A DNA stretch of 27,936 bases from DASTBU01 sp035711845 (lineage in GTDB: Bacteria > Acidobacteriota > Vicinamibacteria > Vicinamibacterales > 2-12-FULL-66-21): positions 1-27,936 of the forward strand of contig DASTBU010000153.1 of NCBI GenBank assembly GCA_035711845.1, read 5' to 3'. The translations under genes and the position numbers were made by a program. This document shows, piece by piece, positions 8,601 through 14,986 of the stretch (positions are counted from its first letter, which is position 1; each line of letters starts with the position of its first letter). The notes under the pieces are model-generated. The model made no database searches and had not been told where the DNA came from. It saw only the letters and a list, made by a program, of their open reading frames with translations.

Positions 8601-8717
8601 TACCGCTGGCAGAACCACGGGGAGTTCAACATGGTGTTCAACGCCCTGCTGAACTGGAACGACATGCCTCGCGAAGACAAGTCCGCGACGACGTCGACGC
8701 CGGTCGGCCCGCGCTGA
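5646..8717 (+). CDS. Secreted M14-type zinc metallopeptidase with Gly/Arg-rich insert
   Basis: A 1023-residue exported protein. Seen: a signal peptide (basic start, hydrophobic about 13-27, AQQ), an M14-like zinc site H178-S-G-E181 in GGLHSGETG, further His at 303 and 306 in HDLHESLAL, and candidate catalytic Glu E381 in MMRMYETQSG. A low-complexity segment rich in Gly, Arg, Ala and Ser (about 385-483) follows. The rest includes a region like a GATase-type Rossmann fold (WTGTQEIGWVRF, DYDVIVMPTQ) ending with FSNNPIYRWQNHGEF. Family members are zinc carboxypeptidase-like; the substrate is unknown. The ATG at 5646 has GGAG 8 nt upstream; a TTG at 5634 is less likely. The insert falls right after the catalytic core and is probably disordered. 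Confidence 0.87.
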   Translation: MTVARFKWQRQWAFLVSGLALVAAIALPAQQMVTETRDPAQSQDEDFAKSVKEWTTQPYFISPLVDHLPRVPGIPMPKDVLGYHIGAPGKLTYYTDALKYYRALAAATPRVKIETIGRSDEDRELVVVWVSSDENIANLQRNRDNLAKIADPRGLSEEEIRRLIAGTRPHYHLMGGLHSGETGPSEMLMELVYRLATENSPLIRQIRENVFVSVTPQADPDGRDRNLDWFYRTQEEERERASSEEEPQTGSPAEGRGGRAGGPGVPYWGKYVYHDNNRDINLSQVSMRALADWYFTAHPPIMHDLHESLALLYTYSGAAPQNPNLDPILFAELPFFSNFELAQMTKWGMPGVYTHAFMDGWSPGYLGSVAYNHNGMMRMYETQSGRESAPGGRAGAPGRGGRGAEAAEGGRGRRAGGAGRGDRSGRTDAESSEAGSGRAGRGAGEQGRGSGGGDVADQAPEGRGGRGAAAGPATGRGGAQNREWYRGLPIPPGAATNFSRRNNTNYMQTGVLSALQLTSMFPNLVVENFYRKTQNSIDAGKTEPPHGYVIPVQRDMTRVAELVNILRIQRIEVGQATRAFKTAEGAFPAGSYVIKRDQPYGRLAKNLLERQLYPDPNLRTYDDSGWTMGLAMLVDVKEIKDETILDVATTPVEHVEQKGKVTGSGNAGMAIAHYGSTNMIAFRYRLRNVPMKIAAKSFKAEGIEFPAGSFVIAAPADAAAVRAAVQELGLTAAALASMPDVAAHDADVPRVAMYSSWTGTQEIGWVRFTFDKFGIPYDLIYKERVKKGNLRADYDVIVMPTQNASRQAVFQQPADRPVPYMKGPKYKFLGMYGETPDVTGGMGGEGVDAFAKFLETGGTLIAMGNAVRFPTELGFARTVDASGSTSSSFYAPRPLVEAEVLRVDHPVFYGYTERLMPVKYLGGPLMSVGSPDQGNVLARYVGGDDAVLSGLMRGAAEIRQRPFAVDVPGGFTGKGRVILFSNNPIYRWQNHGEFNMVFNALLNWNDMPREDKSATTSTPVGPR

Positions 8718-8721
8718 CGCG

Positions 8722-8838
8722 GCCGCCGGGGACTGGCCGCCGGGGACTGGCACCCTAAGGGGACTGGCACCCTAAAGGGACAGGCACCCTAAAGGGACAG
8801 GCACCCTAAAGGGACAGGTGCCTTAAGGAGCCTGTCCC
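8722..8838. repeat. 14-bp and 17-bp tandem repeats ending in an inverted copy
   Basis: Two copies of GCCGCCGGGGACTG (8722-8735, 8736-8749) lead into about five 17-bp units of the type GGGAC(T/A)GGCACCCTAAA, starting near 8742, 8759, 8777, 8794 and 8811. The last copy, GGGACAGGTGCC, pairs with GGAGCCTGTCCC (ends at 8838) to form a hairpin around TTAA. Units drift from GGGACTGG to GGGACAGG along the array. The array lies between the M14 peptidase stop and the TerB-like gene. The GGGGACAGGCACC motif resembles REP-type sequences in other bacteria; no RAYT transposase is in the window. Confidence 0.8.
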
Positions 8839-8890
8839 CTGTACGATGAATCTGCGTACCCGATGTCTGGGTTTGGGACAGGAGATTTCG

Positions 8891-9475
8891 ATGCAGGACA
8901 AAGATGCGTTTGCCGAGCGCGGCCGGACGCTGGAAGAGGAGTACTTCCGCAAGAAGGACCGCGAGCTCATAGAGAAGATGAAGCAGGCAGCAGCCGCCGA
9001 GCAGGCGCGCCGCGACATGGGGACGAAGACCGGTTTGACCGATCCCGACATGTTGCACGAGCTCGAGGAGCTCGGCTTCACGCCGGAGACGGTGTCCTTG
9101 CTGCCGCTGGTGCCGCTCGTGCAGATGGCGTGGGCCGAGGGTGGGATCACGAAGGACGAGCGGAAGATGCTGATCGACCTGGCGCACGCGCGGGGCATGA
9201 CCGCAGGCAGCCCGGCCGAGCAGCAACTGAACGACTGGATGGCCCGTCGGCCGGACGACTCCGTCTTCACCCGCGCGACCCGGCTGATTCGCGCGATGCT
9301 GAGCGTCGGCGGGCAAACAGACCTGACCGCCGACGACCTGGTCAAGTACTGCGAAGCGATTGCCTCCGCTTCGGGCGGCATCCTGGGGATCATCGGGAAG
9401 ATCTCCGCGGAAGAGCGCGCGCTGCTGAAGTCGCTTGCCTCCGAGCTCACGACCAGAGGCAAGGCTGAAGGCTGA
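8891..9475 (+). CDS. TerB-like domain protein
   Basis: A 194-residue soluble protein. Seen: a charged N-terminal helix with possible coiled-coil (ERGRTLEEEYFRKKDRELIE, about 9-28), then helices including VQMAWAEGGITKDERKMLID, which resembles the acidic metal-binding helix pair of TerB-like proteins (xxAWADGxxxxxE), repeated more weakly near the C-terminus as IGKISAEERALLKSLA. TerB-like domains occur in tellurite resistance and in stress or envelope proteins; a specific role cannot be assigned. The ATG at 8891 is supported by AGGAG 7 nt upstream. The gene stands alone between the repeat array and a converging MATE gene. Confidence 0.65.
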   Translation: MQDKDAFAERGRTLEEEYFRKKDRELIEKMKQAAAAEQARRDMGTKTGLTDPDMLHELEELGFTPETVSLLPLVPLVQMAWAEGGITKDERKMLIDLAHARGMTAGSPAEQQLNDWMARRPDDSVFTRATRLIRAMLSVGGQTDLTADDLVKYCEAIASASGGILGIIGKISAEERALLKSLASELTTRGKAEG

Positions 9476-9497
9476 AGTTCGAAGGCTGAAGGTTGAG

Positions 9498-9520
9498 GTT
9501 GGAAGATTCAGCCTTCCAAC
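9498..9520. terminator. Hairpin between converging TerB-like and MATE genes
   Basis: GTTGGAAG (9498-9505) pairs perfectly with CTTCCAAC (9513-9520) over a 7-nt loop. It overlaps the MATE stop codon and lies 22 bp after the TerB-like stop. The upstream part is built of GAAGGCTGAAGG repeats (9461-9492). There is no strong T-tract on either side, so termination is likely but unproven. Confidence 0.5.
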
Positions 9521-10845
9521 TTCCCCCTGAACTCTCGTCGCAGGAGCGCCAGGTTCAGCAGCATCTGGGCGCCGATGGCGCACGCCGACAGGTACCAGAT
9601 CCAGGTCAATGTGAAGCCGTTCGCTCTCGACAGGATGATGGCGGGCCCCATCACGAGCAGGAGCCGTGCAAAGGAGGTGATGAGCGGCGGGATCGTGTTG
9701 CCCATCGCCTGGAACATCGACGAGGCGACGAACACAATCCCCGAGGCCACGAACGTCCAGGACACAATCCGGAGGTACTCGCCGCCGATCGCAATCACCT
9801 GCGGGTCCGTCGAGAAGAACCCGATCAGCCGATGGTGGGCGTAGTGGCACAGGAGCGAAAACGGTCCCATGACCGCGATCCCCATGAGCGCGGCGGATCG
9901 GAACGCCGTCCTGACGCGCTCGCCACGTCGCGCGCCGAAATTCTGGCCCGCCACCGGTGCGACCGCGAAGCCGAGCGCTACGACCGGCAGAAATCCTGAT
10001 TGGATGATGCGCATGCCGATCCCGAACCCCGCCTGGGCGGCCGCGCCGAAGGGGCGGCTGATCGTGTACACGAAGAACAGATAAACCGCCGTCATCACGA
10101 ACTCGGCGCCGGCCGGCAACCCCACCCGCAGCATATCGCCCCAGAGCCGCGGCTGCGGCTGCCACATCGTCCGCTTGAAGTGGAGAAACGCGGACGCGTA
10201 GCGGAAATAGGTCGCCAGCCACAGGGCGCCCACGACCACCGAGATCAGCGTGGCGATCGCGGCCCCTGCCACGCCGAGCGGCCGTGGTGTGACCCAGCCG
10301 AAGATCAGCAGCGGCGCCAGGATGGTGTTCAGGATCACGGAGGCCGTCTGCACGATCATGCCCGGCTTGAAATTGCCCGTACCGCGCAGCGCCGCGGCCA
10401 TGCCCACGATCCAGAACTGGAGGGCCATCGCGGGAATGAACCAGAGCAGGTAATCGCCGGCCGCCCTGGCCGTTACGACATCCGCGCTCAATGTGGCAGC
10501 GTACCAGGGACGGAGCGTCATGCCGATGAGGAGGAACAGGGCCGACACACCCCCTCCGAGCACGAACGATTGGTTGAACACGAGCAGCGCGCGGTCCTGA
10601 TCCCGTCGTCCGACCGCATGCGAGACGAGCGTTGTCGTGCCAACCGCGAGCATCTGGCTCACGGCGAGCACGATGAACGTCAGGTTGCCGGAGACGCCGA
10701 CCGCCGCCACCGCCTCCTTGCCGAGGTGCCCGACCCAGTACAGATCGATCAGGAAATAGAGCGTCTGGAACACCATGGTGACCAGCATGAAGCTGGTCGT
10801 CTTGAGCAGATGGTGCGTCACCGAGCCCGTGGTCATGTCCTGCAT
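9508..10845 (-). CDS. MATE-family multidrug/metabolite exporter
   Basis: A 445-residue membrane protein of the normal length for MATE transporters (12 TM helices), which export cationic or organic compounds in exchange for Na+ or H+. Seen: the N-lobe start LVTMVFQTLYFLIDLYWVGH, GTTTLVSHAVGRRD, MAAALRGTGNFKPG at the lobe junction, and the C-lobe copy VGLPAGAEFVMTAVYLFFVY with PVAGQNFGARR and FQAMGNT. These paired motifs are typical of MATE. The start at ATG 10845 has no strong ribosome binding site; an ATG three codons later is possible. It diverges from the PruA-type gene across 122 bp. Substrate unknown. Confidence 0.92.
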   Translation of the reverse strand: MQDMTTGSVTHHLLKTTSFMLVTMVFQTLYFLIDLYWVGHLGKEAVAAVGVSGNLTFIVLAVSQMLAVGTTTLVSHAVGRRDQDRALLVFNQSFVLGGGVSALFLLIGMTLRPWYAATLSADVVTARAAGDYLLWFIPAMALQFWIVGMAAALRGTGNFKPGMIVQTASVILNTILAPLLIFGWVTPRPLGVAGAAIATLISVVVGALWLATYFRYASAFLHFKRTMWQPQPRLWGDMLRVGLPAGAEFVMTAVYLFFVYTISRPFGAAAQAGFGIGMRIIQSGFLPVVALGFAVAPVAGQNFGARRGERVRTAFRSAALMGIAVMGPFSLLCHYAHHRLIGFFSTDPQVIAIGGEYLRIVSWTFVASGIVFVASSMFQAMGNTIPPLITSFARLLLVMGPAIILSRANGFTLTWIWYLSACAIGAQMLLNLALLRREFRGKLEG

Positions 10846-10930
10846 GCGGCGTCAACTGTCAGGCATGGATGGGGCGGGCGCAACCTGAATCTCATTCCGC
10901 GGACAGCGGGCGGCGGACGGCGGATAGCGA

Positions 10931-10936
10931 TAGAAT
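10931..10936 (+). promoter_or_regulatory. Candidate -10 box for the PruA-type gene
   Basis: TAGAAT (in GCGATAGAATAG) 32 bp upstream of the ATG, in the divergent spacer with the MATE gene. No good -35 at 16-18 bp was found. It matches the hexamer before the M14 gene. Confidence 0.3.
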
Positions 10937-10967
10937 AGTTCTTTTGACCTGACAGGACGCGTTCACC

Positions 10968-12668
10968 ATGTCAACAATTGTCACGACTGAATCCACCCCG
11001 TCCCAACCCGTGACGGCCCCGGCGCCCATCACCTGGAACGCCGCCTTTGCCGGCGTTCGCCGTGTGCCGCAACCGACAAATGATCCGAATCGATCGTATG
11101 CGCCCGGTACGCCCGAGCGGTCGGAGCTCAAGGCGAGGCTGAAAGCCATGGCCTCGGAGAAGATCGATATTCCCCTGGTGATCGGCGGGCGCGAGATCCG
11201 TACGGGCCGGACGGCGAAAACCGTGATGCCGCACGACCATCAGCACGTGCTTGCCGAGTACCACATGGCAGGCCCGGAGCACATCCAGCAGGCCATCGCC
11301 GCGGCCGCGGAGGCGCGCCGTGAATGGGGAAGCTGGCCCTGGGAGGATCGCGCAGCCGTGCTGTTGCGGGCCGCTGAGATGCTCGCCTCCACGTGGCGCG
11401 CGACGCTCAACGCAGCCACGATGCTCGGTCAATCGAAGACGGCCTTTCAGGCCGAGATCGACGCCGCCTCGGAAATGATCGACTTCTGGCGCTTCAACTG
11501 CTGGTTCGCGCAGGAGCTCTACCACGAGCAGCCGTTCAGCAGTCCCGGCATGTGGAACCAGATGGAGTACCGCCCGCTGGAGGGCTTCGTCTACGCCATT
11601 ACGCCGTTCAACTTCACGGCCATCGGCGGCAATCTGACGACGGCGCCCGCGCTGATGGGCAACACGGTCATCTGGAAGCCGGCCTCGAGCGCGATGCTGA
11701 GCAGCTACTACACCCTGCGCCTGCTCGAGGAAGCAGGCCTGCCCCCCGGCGTCATCAATTTCCTGCCTGGCGACGCCGTGCAGATCACCAACGCGCTGCT
11801 CGATTCTCCCGAGCTCGCAGGCATCCACTTCACCGGCAGTACCGCCGTGTTCAACAGCATGTGGAAGCGGGTGGGGGAGAACATCGGCCGCTACAGGTCC
11901 TACCCGCGCCTGGTGGGCGAGACCGGCGGAAAGGACTTCATCGTTGCGCACGCCTCGGCCGACCCCCAGGAGATCGCCGTGGCCATCGCGCGAGGGGGGT
12001 TCGAGTACCAGGGACAGAAGTGTTCCGCGGCGAGTCGCGTCTACGTTCCTCAGTCGCTCTGGGGCGAGGTCCGCGATCGGACGATTGCGATGATGAAGGA
12101 CTTCAAGATGGGCGACCCGCGCGATTTCCGCAACTTCATCGGCGCCGTCATCGACAAGAAGGCGTTCACCAAGATTGGCGAGTACCTGGAAGACGCGAAG
12201 AAGAATGCGAAGGTGCTGATTGGCGGCAACGCCAAGGGGGAGAAGGGGTACTTCATCGAGCCGACGTTGATCGAGACCGCCGATCCCGGCTATCGCCTGA
12301 TGTGCGAGGAGATCTTCGGGCCCGTCGTGACCGCCCATGTCTACCCGGATGGCAAGTGGGAGGAGACGCTCGGGATCGTGGATCGCACGTCGCCCTACGC
12401 GCTGACGGGCGCGGTGTTCGGGCGCGATCGCGCGGCGATTCGACAGGCGACCAGCGCGCTGCGCAATGCGGCCGGGAACTTCTACATCAACGACAAGCCG
12501 ACCGGCGCGGTGGTCGGGCAGCAGCCCTTCGGCGGTGCTCGCGGATCGGGTACCAACGACAAGGCAGGTTCCAAGCTCAACCTGATGCGCTGGGTCAATG
12601 CCCGAACCATCAAGGAAACGCTCACGCCGCCGCGAGACTACAAGTACTCGTTCATGGCGGAGGAATAG
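10968..12668 (+). CDS. pruA: L-glutamate gamma-semialdehyde (1-pyrroline-5-carboxylate) dehydrogenase
   Basis: Oxidises glutamate-gamma-semialdehyde to glutamate with NAD+, the second step of proline degradation. Seen: a 566-residue ALDH protein with the family N-terminal lead (NDPNRSYAPGTPERSELKAR), GFVYAITPFNFTAIGGN, catalytic E318 in LVGETGGKD and nucleophile C352 in YQGQKCSAASRVYV, then EEIFGPVV and QQPFGGARGSGTNDKAG. The N-terminal lead and GMWNQMEYRPLEGFVYA resemble the single-function, eukaryote-like P5CDH group rather than the bifunctional PutA type. No proline dehydrogenase gene is nearby. The ATG at 10968 has CAGGAC about 8 nt upstream. Confidence 0.93.
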   Translation: MSTIVTTESTPSQPVTAPAPITWNAAFAGVRRVPQPTNDPNRSYAPGTPERSELKARLKAMASEKIDIPLVIGGREIRTGRTAKTVMPHDHQHVLAEYHMAGPEHIQQAIAAAAEARREWGSWPWEDRAAVLLRAAEMLASTWRATLNAATMLGQSKTAFQAEIDAASEMIDFWRFNCWFAQELYHEQPFSSPGMWNQMEYRPLEGFVYAITPFNFTAIGGNLTTAPALMGNTVIWKPASSAMLSSYYTLRLLEEAGLPPGVINFLPGDAVQITNALLDSPELAGIHFTGSTAVFNSMWKRVGENIGRYRSYPRLVGETGGKDFIVAHASADPQEIAVAIARGGFEYQGQKCSAASRVYVPQSLWGEVRDRTIAMMKDFKMGDPRDFRNFIGAVIDKKAFTKIGEYLEDAKKNAKVLIGGNAKGEKGYFIEPTLIETADPGYRLMCEEIFGPVVTAHVYPDGKWEETLGIVDRTSPYALTGAVFGRDRAAIRQATSALRNAAGNFYINDKPTGAVVGQQPFGGARGSGTNDKAGSKLNLMRWVNARTIKETLTPPRDYKYSFMAEE

Positions 12669-12682
12669 CCCGAGCTGTCACG

Positions 12683-12719
12683 GAATCATGGACCGCTCGG
12701 GGTGAGCGGCCCATGATTC
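12683..12719. terminator. Long hairpin after the PruA-type gene
   Basis: GAATCATGG-A-CCGCTC (12683-12698) pairs with GAGCGG-C-CCATGATTC (12704-12719): 15 of 16 positions pair around a 5-nt loop. It starts 14 bp after the dehydrogenase stop and lies 40 bp past the end of the convergent small gene. No T-tract follows on either strand, so it may act as a terminator for both genes or as an mRNA 3'-end stabiliser. Confidence 0.6.
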
Positions 12720-12758
12720 ATCTGGGGGCCGGAGGGAGGAAAAAAGAGCGCTGAGAGG

Positions 12759-12962
12759 TTACGCGTGCATGCGGGCCACCGTCCGCTTGGCCACTTCGTG
12801 CAGGGCCATTGCACGCTCGCAGGCCTGCAACCAGGTTGTCACGGTTTCTTCGAGGACGATCTGCCGGTTGGCAGACACCCTGAGATGCGGATGCCCCTCG
12901 GTACTCAGGTGACACGTAAAGAGTCCTTCACGCCACATTCGAACGGCCACAACGTCGTTCAT
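12759..12962 (-). CDS. Small protein of unknown function, paralogue of the protein at 13414-13611
   Basis: A 67-residue soluble protein with no recognised family. It is supported by its similarity to the divergent gene at 13414: both start MN, share R-x-W-R-(E/D)-x-x-FTC near the N-terminus, and end in a helix with TV-x-T-x-L-x-A-x-x-R-A-x-x-L (here TVTTWLQACERAMAL). The predicted pattern is a small beta-sheet followed by one helix. A GAGGATGG stretch lies upstream of the ATG. No signal peptide, membrane helix or DNA-binding motif is seen. Conservation of the pair argues against a random frame. Confidence 0.6.
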   Translation of the reverse strand: MNDVVAVRMWREGLFTCHLSTEGHPHLRVSANRQIVLEETVTTWLQACERAMALHEVAKRTVARMHA

Positions 12963-13413
12963 CTACCCATCCTCATCGAAAAAAACAAGGCGGGACACGC
13001 GCACGTGCTGCACATCGCCCTTCTCACCCTGCAGGTGCGGTGCCCCCCCTTTTTGCCCAGTACTTCAGTGCCACACCAGGTTCTTCACGGGTATGCCTCC
13101 TGTGCCACGGTTCTGGCGGTGTGCTTTCACCAAGGAGCAGTCTCACGGGACGTGCCACCACAGAAATCGCTTGTTTTCGAAGGAAATCGCCGACTGTGGC
13201 GGTTGATCTCTAGGCGGAGCCAGACGTTTCTCCCGTCAGCGGCAGAGGTTTGGTACGCGGCGATCGCGTGCGTGTAAGATGTGCGTCGGTTGCCGGATTC
13301 GTGTGCATCGCGCCAGCTGATCGGTAATCGGCCACCGAACAGTCGAAGCGGTTGGACGTGGAAGGTGGGAAGGACGTTGTGCCGTGGTTACAATTTTGCA
13401 GTCGGACGGCCCA
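12963..13413. other. 451-bp divergent spacer between the paralogous small genes
   Basis: No convincing coding region is seen on either strand. The region contains an A-rich run (12978-12988), a C7T5 run near 13043-13055, a hairpin at 13155-13202 and a TACAAT hexamer at 13389-13394, 19 bp before the ATG at 13414. It is less uniformly GC-rich than its neighbours. It is long enough for two promoters and a small RNA. Confidence 0.5.
13155..13202. other. Imperfect hairpin with internal AAATCGC direct repeats
   Basis: CCACCACAG (13155-13163) pairs with CTGTGGCGG (13194-13202) with one mismatch. Directly inside lie two copies of AAATCGC (13164-13170, 13184-13190). It could be a structured RNA element or a protein-binding site. 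No flanking promoter or T-tract was identified. Confidence 0.3.
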
Positions 13414-13611
13414 ATGAACGGGATCACGATCAGGTGGCGCGACGAGCCCTTTACCTGTGAATTTCGAGGAACTGCGGCCGGAGGATGGGTGTACCTGTTC
13501 GAGGGAGACGACCGTGTCGCGAGCGACACGGTCCCAACCGTTCTGGCTGCCTATCAGCGCGCGCGCGAACTCAGCCACGCGCTTCTCTGGAAGAGGGCGA
13601 AAGGCGCCTGA
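13414..13611 (+). CDS. Small protein of unknown function, paralogue of the protein at 12759-12962
   Basis: A 65-residue protein with no recognised family. From ATG 13414 it starts MNGITIRWRDEPFTCEF and aligns with its divergent neighbour over the N-terminal R-x-W-R-x-x-x-FTC block and the C-terminal TVPTVLAAYQRAREL helix. The frame also has an upstream GTG at 13384 with AAGGA in front. I prefer the ATG because it aligns with the start of the paralogue and because a -10-like TACAAT (13389-13394) would place the GTG outside the transcript. Cytosolic; function unknown. Confidence 0.6.
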   Translation: MNGITIRWRDEPFTCEFRGTAAGGWVYLFEGDDRVASDTVPTVLAAYQRARELSHALLWKRAKGA

Positions 13612-13623
13612 GTCTTCCTGGCG

Positions 13624-13650
13624 CCGCCGCCACTCTGCCGACGGCGGCGG
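13624..13650. terminator. GC hairpin between converging genes
   Basis: CCGCCGCC (13624-13631) pairs with GGCGGCGG (13643-13650) over an 11-nt loop. It lies between the small plus-strand gene (ends 13611) and the minus-strand kinase gene (ends 13661). It could end transcription from both sides, but there is no T-tract. Confidence 0.45.
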
Positions 13651-13660
13651 AGAGGCGCGT

Positions 13661-14986
13661 TCATCTCGCCAACTCCATGAGCGGCGGACCCGGCCGGGCC
13701 GCGAAACACACAGGTCCAGCCGACGGATAGTGGGCCGTATAATCCGCGATCCACATCGTGGCGAACGCGTTCGTTCGCTCCGTTTCGACAAGGGCCCATA
13801 CGCTGCCGCCGAATCCCGCGCCGAAGCTGCATGCGGCCATCGCCCCGCACGCGCGTGCCGAGCGCACGAGCTCGATGGTTTCCGGGACTTGATTACCCAG
13901 CAGTTCTTCCGCGCCGCGCTGTGAGAACTCGCTCAGCTCTCCCATTCCGGTCGCGTCGCCCTGCCGAATCGCGCTGAGTGCCTCGAGCGCGAGCCCATCT
14001 TCCATTTGAAAGTGCGCCAGCCGGCGTTCGAGCGCCTCACCTGTCCATTCCGGGACAGGTTTTCGGCGAATCAGATCGCGAAGACGGTCAGCCGCGGCGT
14101 CGCGCGAGAGGGCCCCGGCGAGCGACCCGCTGTGCGGGCCCTCGCTGTTCCAGAGATCGAGCAGCGCCCTGGAAGCTCCGGCCAGCCGATTGTAGCTGTC
14201 GCGGGCGGAACCCGTTTTCTCCGCCCGGACCCCGCTCGACGCAATCACGAATCGCCAGCCGTCCGGCACACGCGCGTCGTCGAGGTGACGCATGGGCACG
14301 AACGAGTACGCCGAGACGTGATCGGGACGACCGAGCAGCATGGCCGCATGGTCCTCGCTGCCGCCGTGCGTGCCGACCCCCCGGTCTCCGGCGAGCGTTC
14401 CGAATGTCAAGCCGTTCTCGAGGCAGGCGTAATATGTCGCCAGCTCCGCGTTGTTCCTGATATTGCGCTGCCACTCGTCGCGGACGGGCAGGTTCCAGAC
14501 GCGGGCCAGCGCCGTCGCGACACCAACAACGAGCGCGCTCGAACTGCTCATGCCCGAGGCACGGGGCAGGTCGCTCTTGAACGCGATGGCGGCGCCTCGA
14601 CGGGCGCCGGGGAAATTGCGGGCGAGCCGTGATACGACGACTTCGACATAGTGCCGCCATCCGGTGAGCGTGCGTTGCTCGGGGCCGAGTGACAGCCGCT
14701 CGCCGGTTCGCGCATCGAGCAGATGAACTTCGTCGCCCTCGGCTCCGGCGGCAACGAACGCGAACCCGCGCGGGACCGCCGCGATGAGCGTGCGTCCGCC
14801 GGCGTAATCGGTGTGCTTACCGAAGACCTCCAGCCGGCCGGGGACCCACCAGGCGTGGGTCGGCGTGCCGTGGCCGAGCGAGGCGCAGCCGGTGAGCGCC
14901 GCGTCGAACAGCGCCGTCTTGCCGCGTGCCTCTCCCGGGTCGAGGCCGGATTCGACGAGACGGCCGGCAAGACGGGCAGGGATCAC
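13661..14986 (-). CDS. GHMP-family sugar 1-kinase (galactokinase-like)
   Basis: Predicted to phosphorylate a sugar at C1 with ATP. Seen, from GTG 14986 (441 aa): the galactokinase signature region VPGRLEVFGKHTDYAGG (48-64), GHMP ATP-binding motif LPRASGMSSSSA (140-151), a GGSEDH segment with the likely catalytic base D212, and C-terminal GAGFGGSV. In human GALK1 the sugar is contacted by Arg37, Glu43, His44 and Asp46. By eye these align with R51, K57, H58 and D60, so Glu43 is replaced by Lys. That makes strict galactose specificity doubtful. The GTG overlaps the nucleotidyltransferase stop by 4 nt (GTGA), showing translational coupling. It could act on galactose, GalNAc or a uronic acid. Confidence 0.85.
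   Translation of the reverse strand: MIPARLAGRLVESGLDPGEARGKTALFDAALTGCASLGHGTPTHAWWVPGRLEVFGKHTDYAGGRTLIAAVPRGFAFVAAGAEGDEVHLLDARTGERLSLGPEQRTLTGWRHYVEVVVSRLARNFPGARRGAAIAFKSDLPRASGMSSSSALVVGVATALARVWNLPVRDEWQRNIRNNAELATYYACLENGLTFGTLAGDRGVGTHGGSEDHAAMLLGRPDHVSAYSFVPMRHLDDARVPDGWRFVIASSGVRAEKTGSARDSYNRLAGASRALLDLWNSEGPHSGSLAGALSRDAAADRLRDLIRRKPVPEWTGEALERRLAHFQMEDGLALEALSAIRQGDATGMGELSEFSQRGAEELLGNQVPETIELVRSARACGAMAACSFGAGFGGSVWALVETERTNAFATMWIADYTAHYPSAGPVCFAARPGPPLMELAR

Noticed and set aside
8722..8838. CRISPR array
   Set aside because: Units are 14-17 bp with no unique spacers between them, and no cas gene is present.
8891..9475. Specific tellurite-resistance role for the TerB-like protein
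   Set aside because: Only the acidic helix pattern is visible; no other ter genes are present.
8789..10855. Long minus-strand open frame (about 688 codons) across the TerB-like and MATE genes
   Set aside because: It is a different frame from the MATE protein, which carries clear motifs, and antisense to the TerB-like gene; it also reads through the repeat array.
13236..13791. Minus-strand open frames covering the spacer and the small gene at 13414
   Set aside because: Low-complexity Arg/Ser/Pro composition and no similarity to a known family, while the plus-strand frame aligns with its paralogue.
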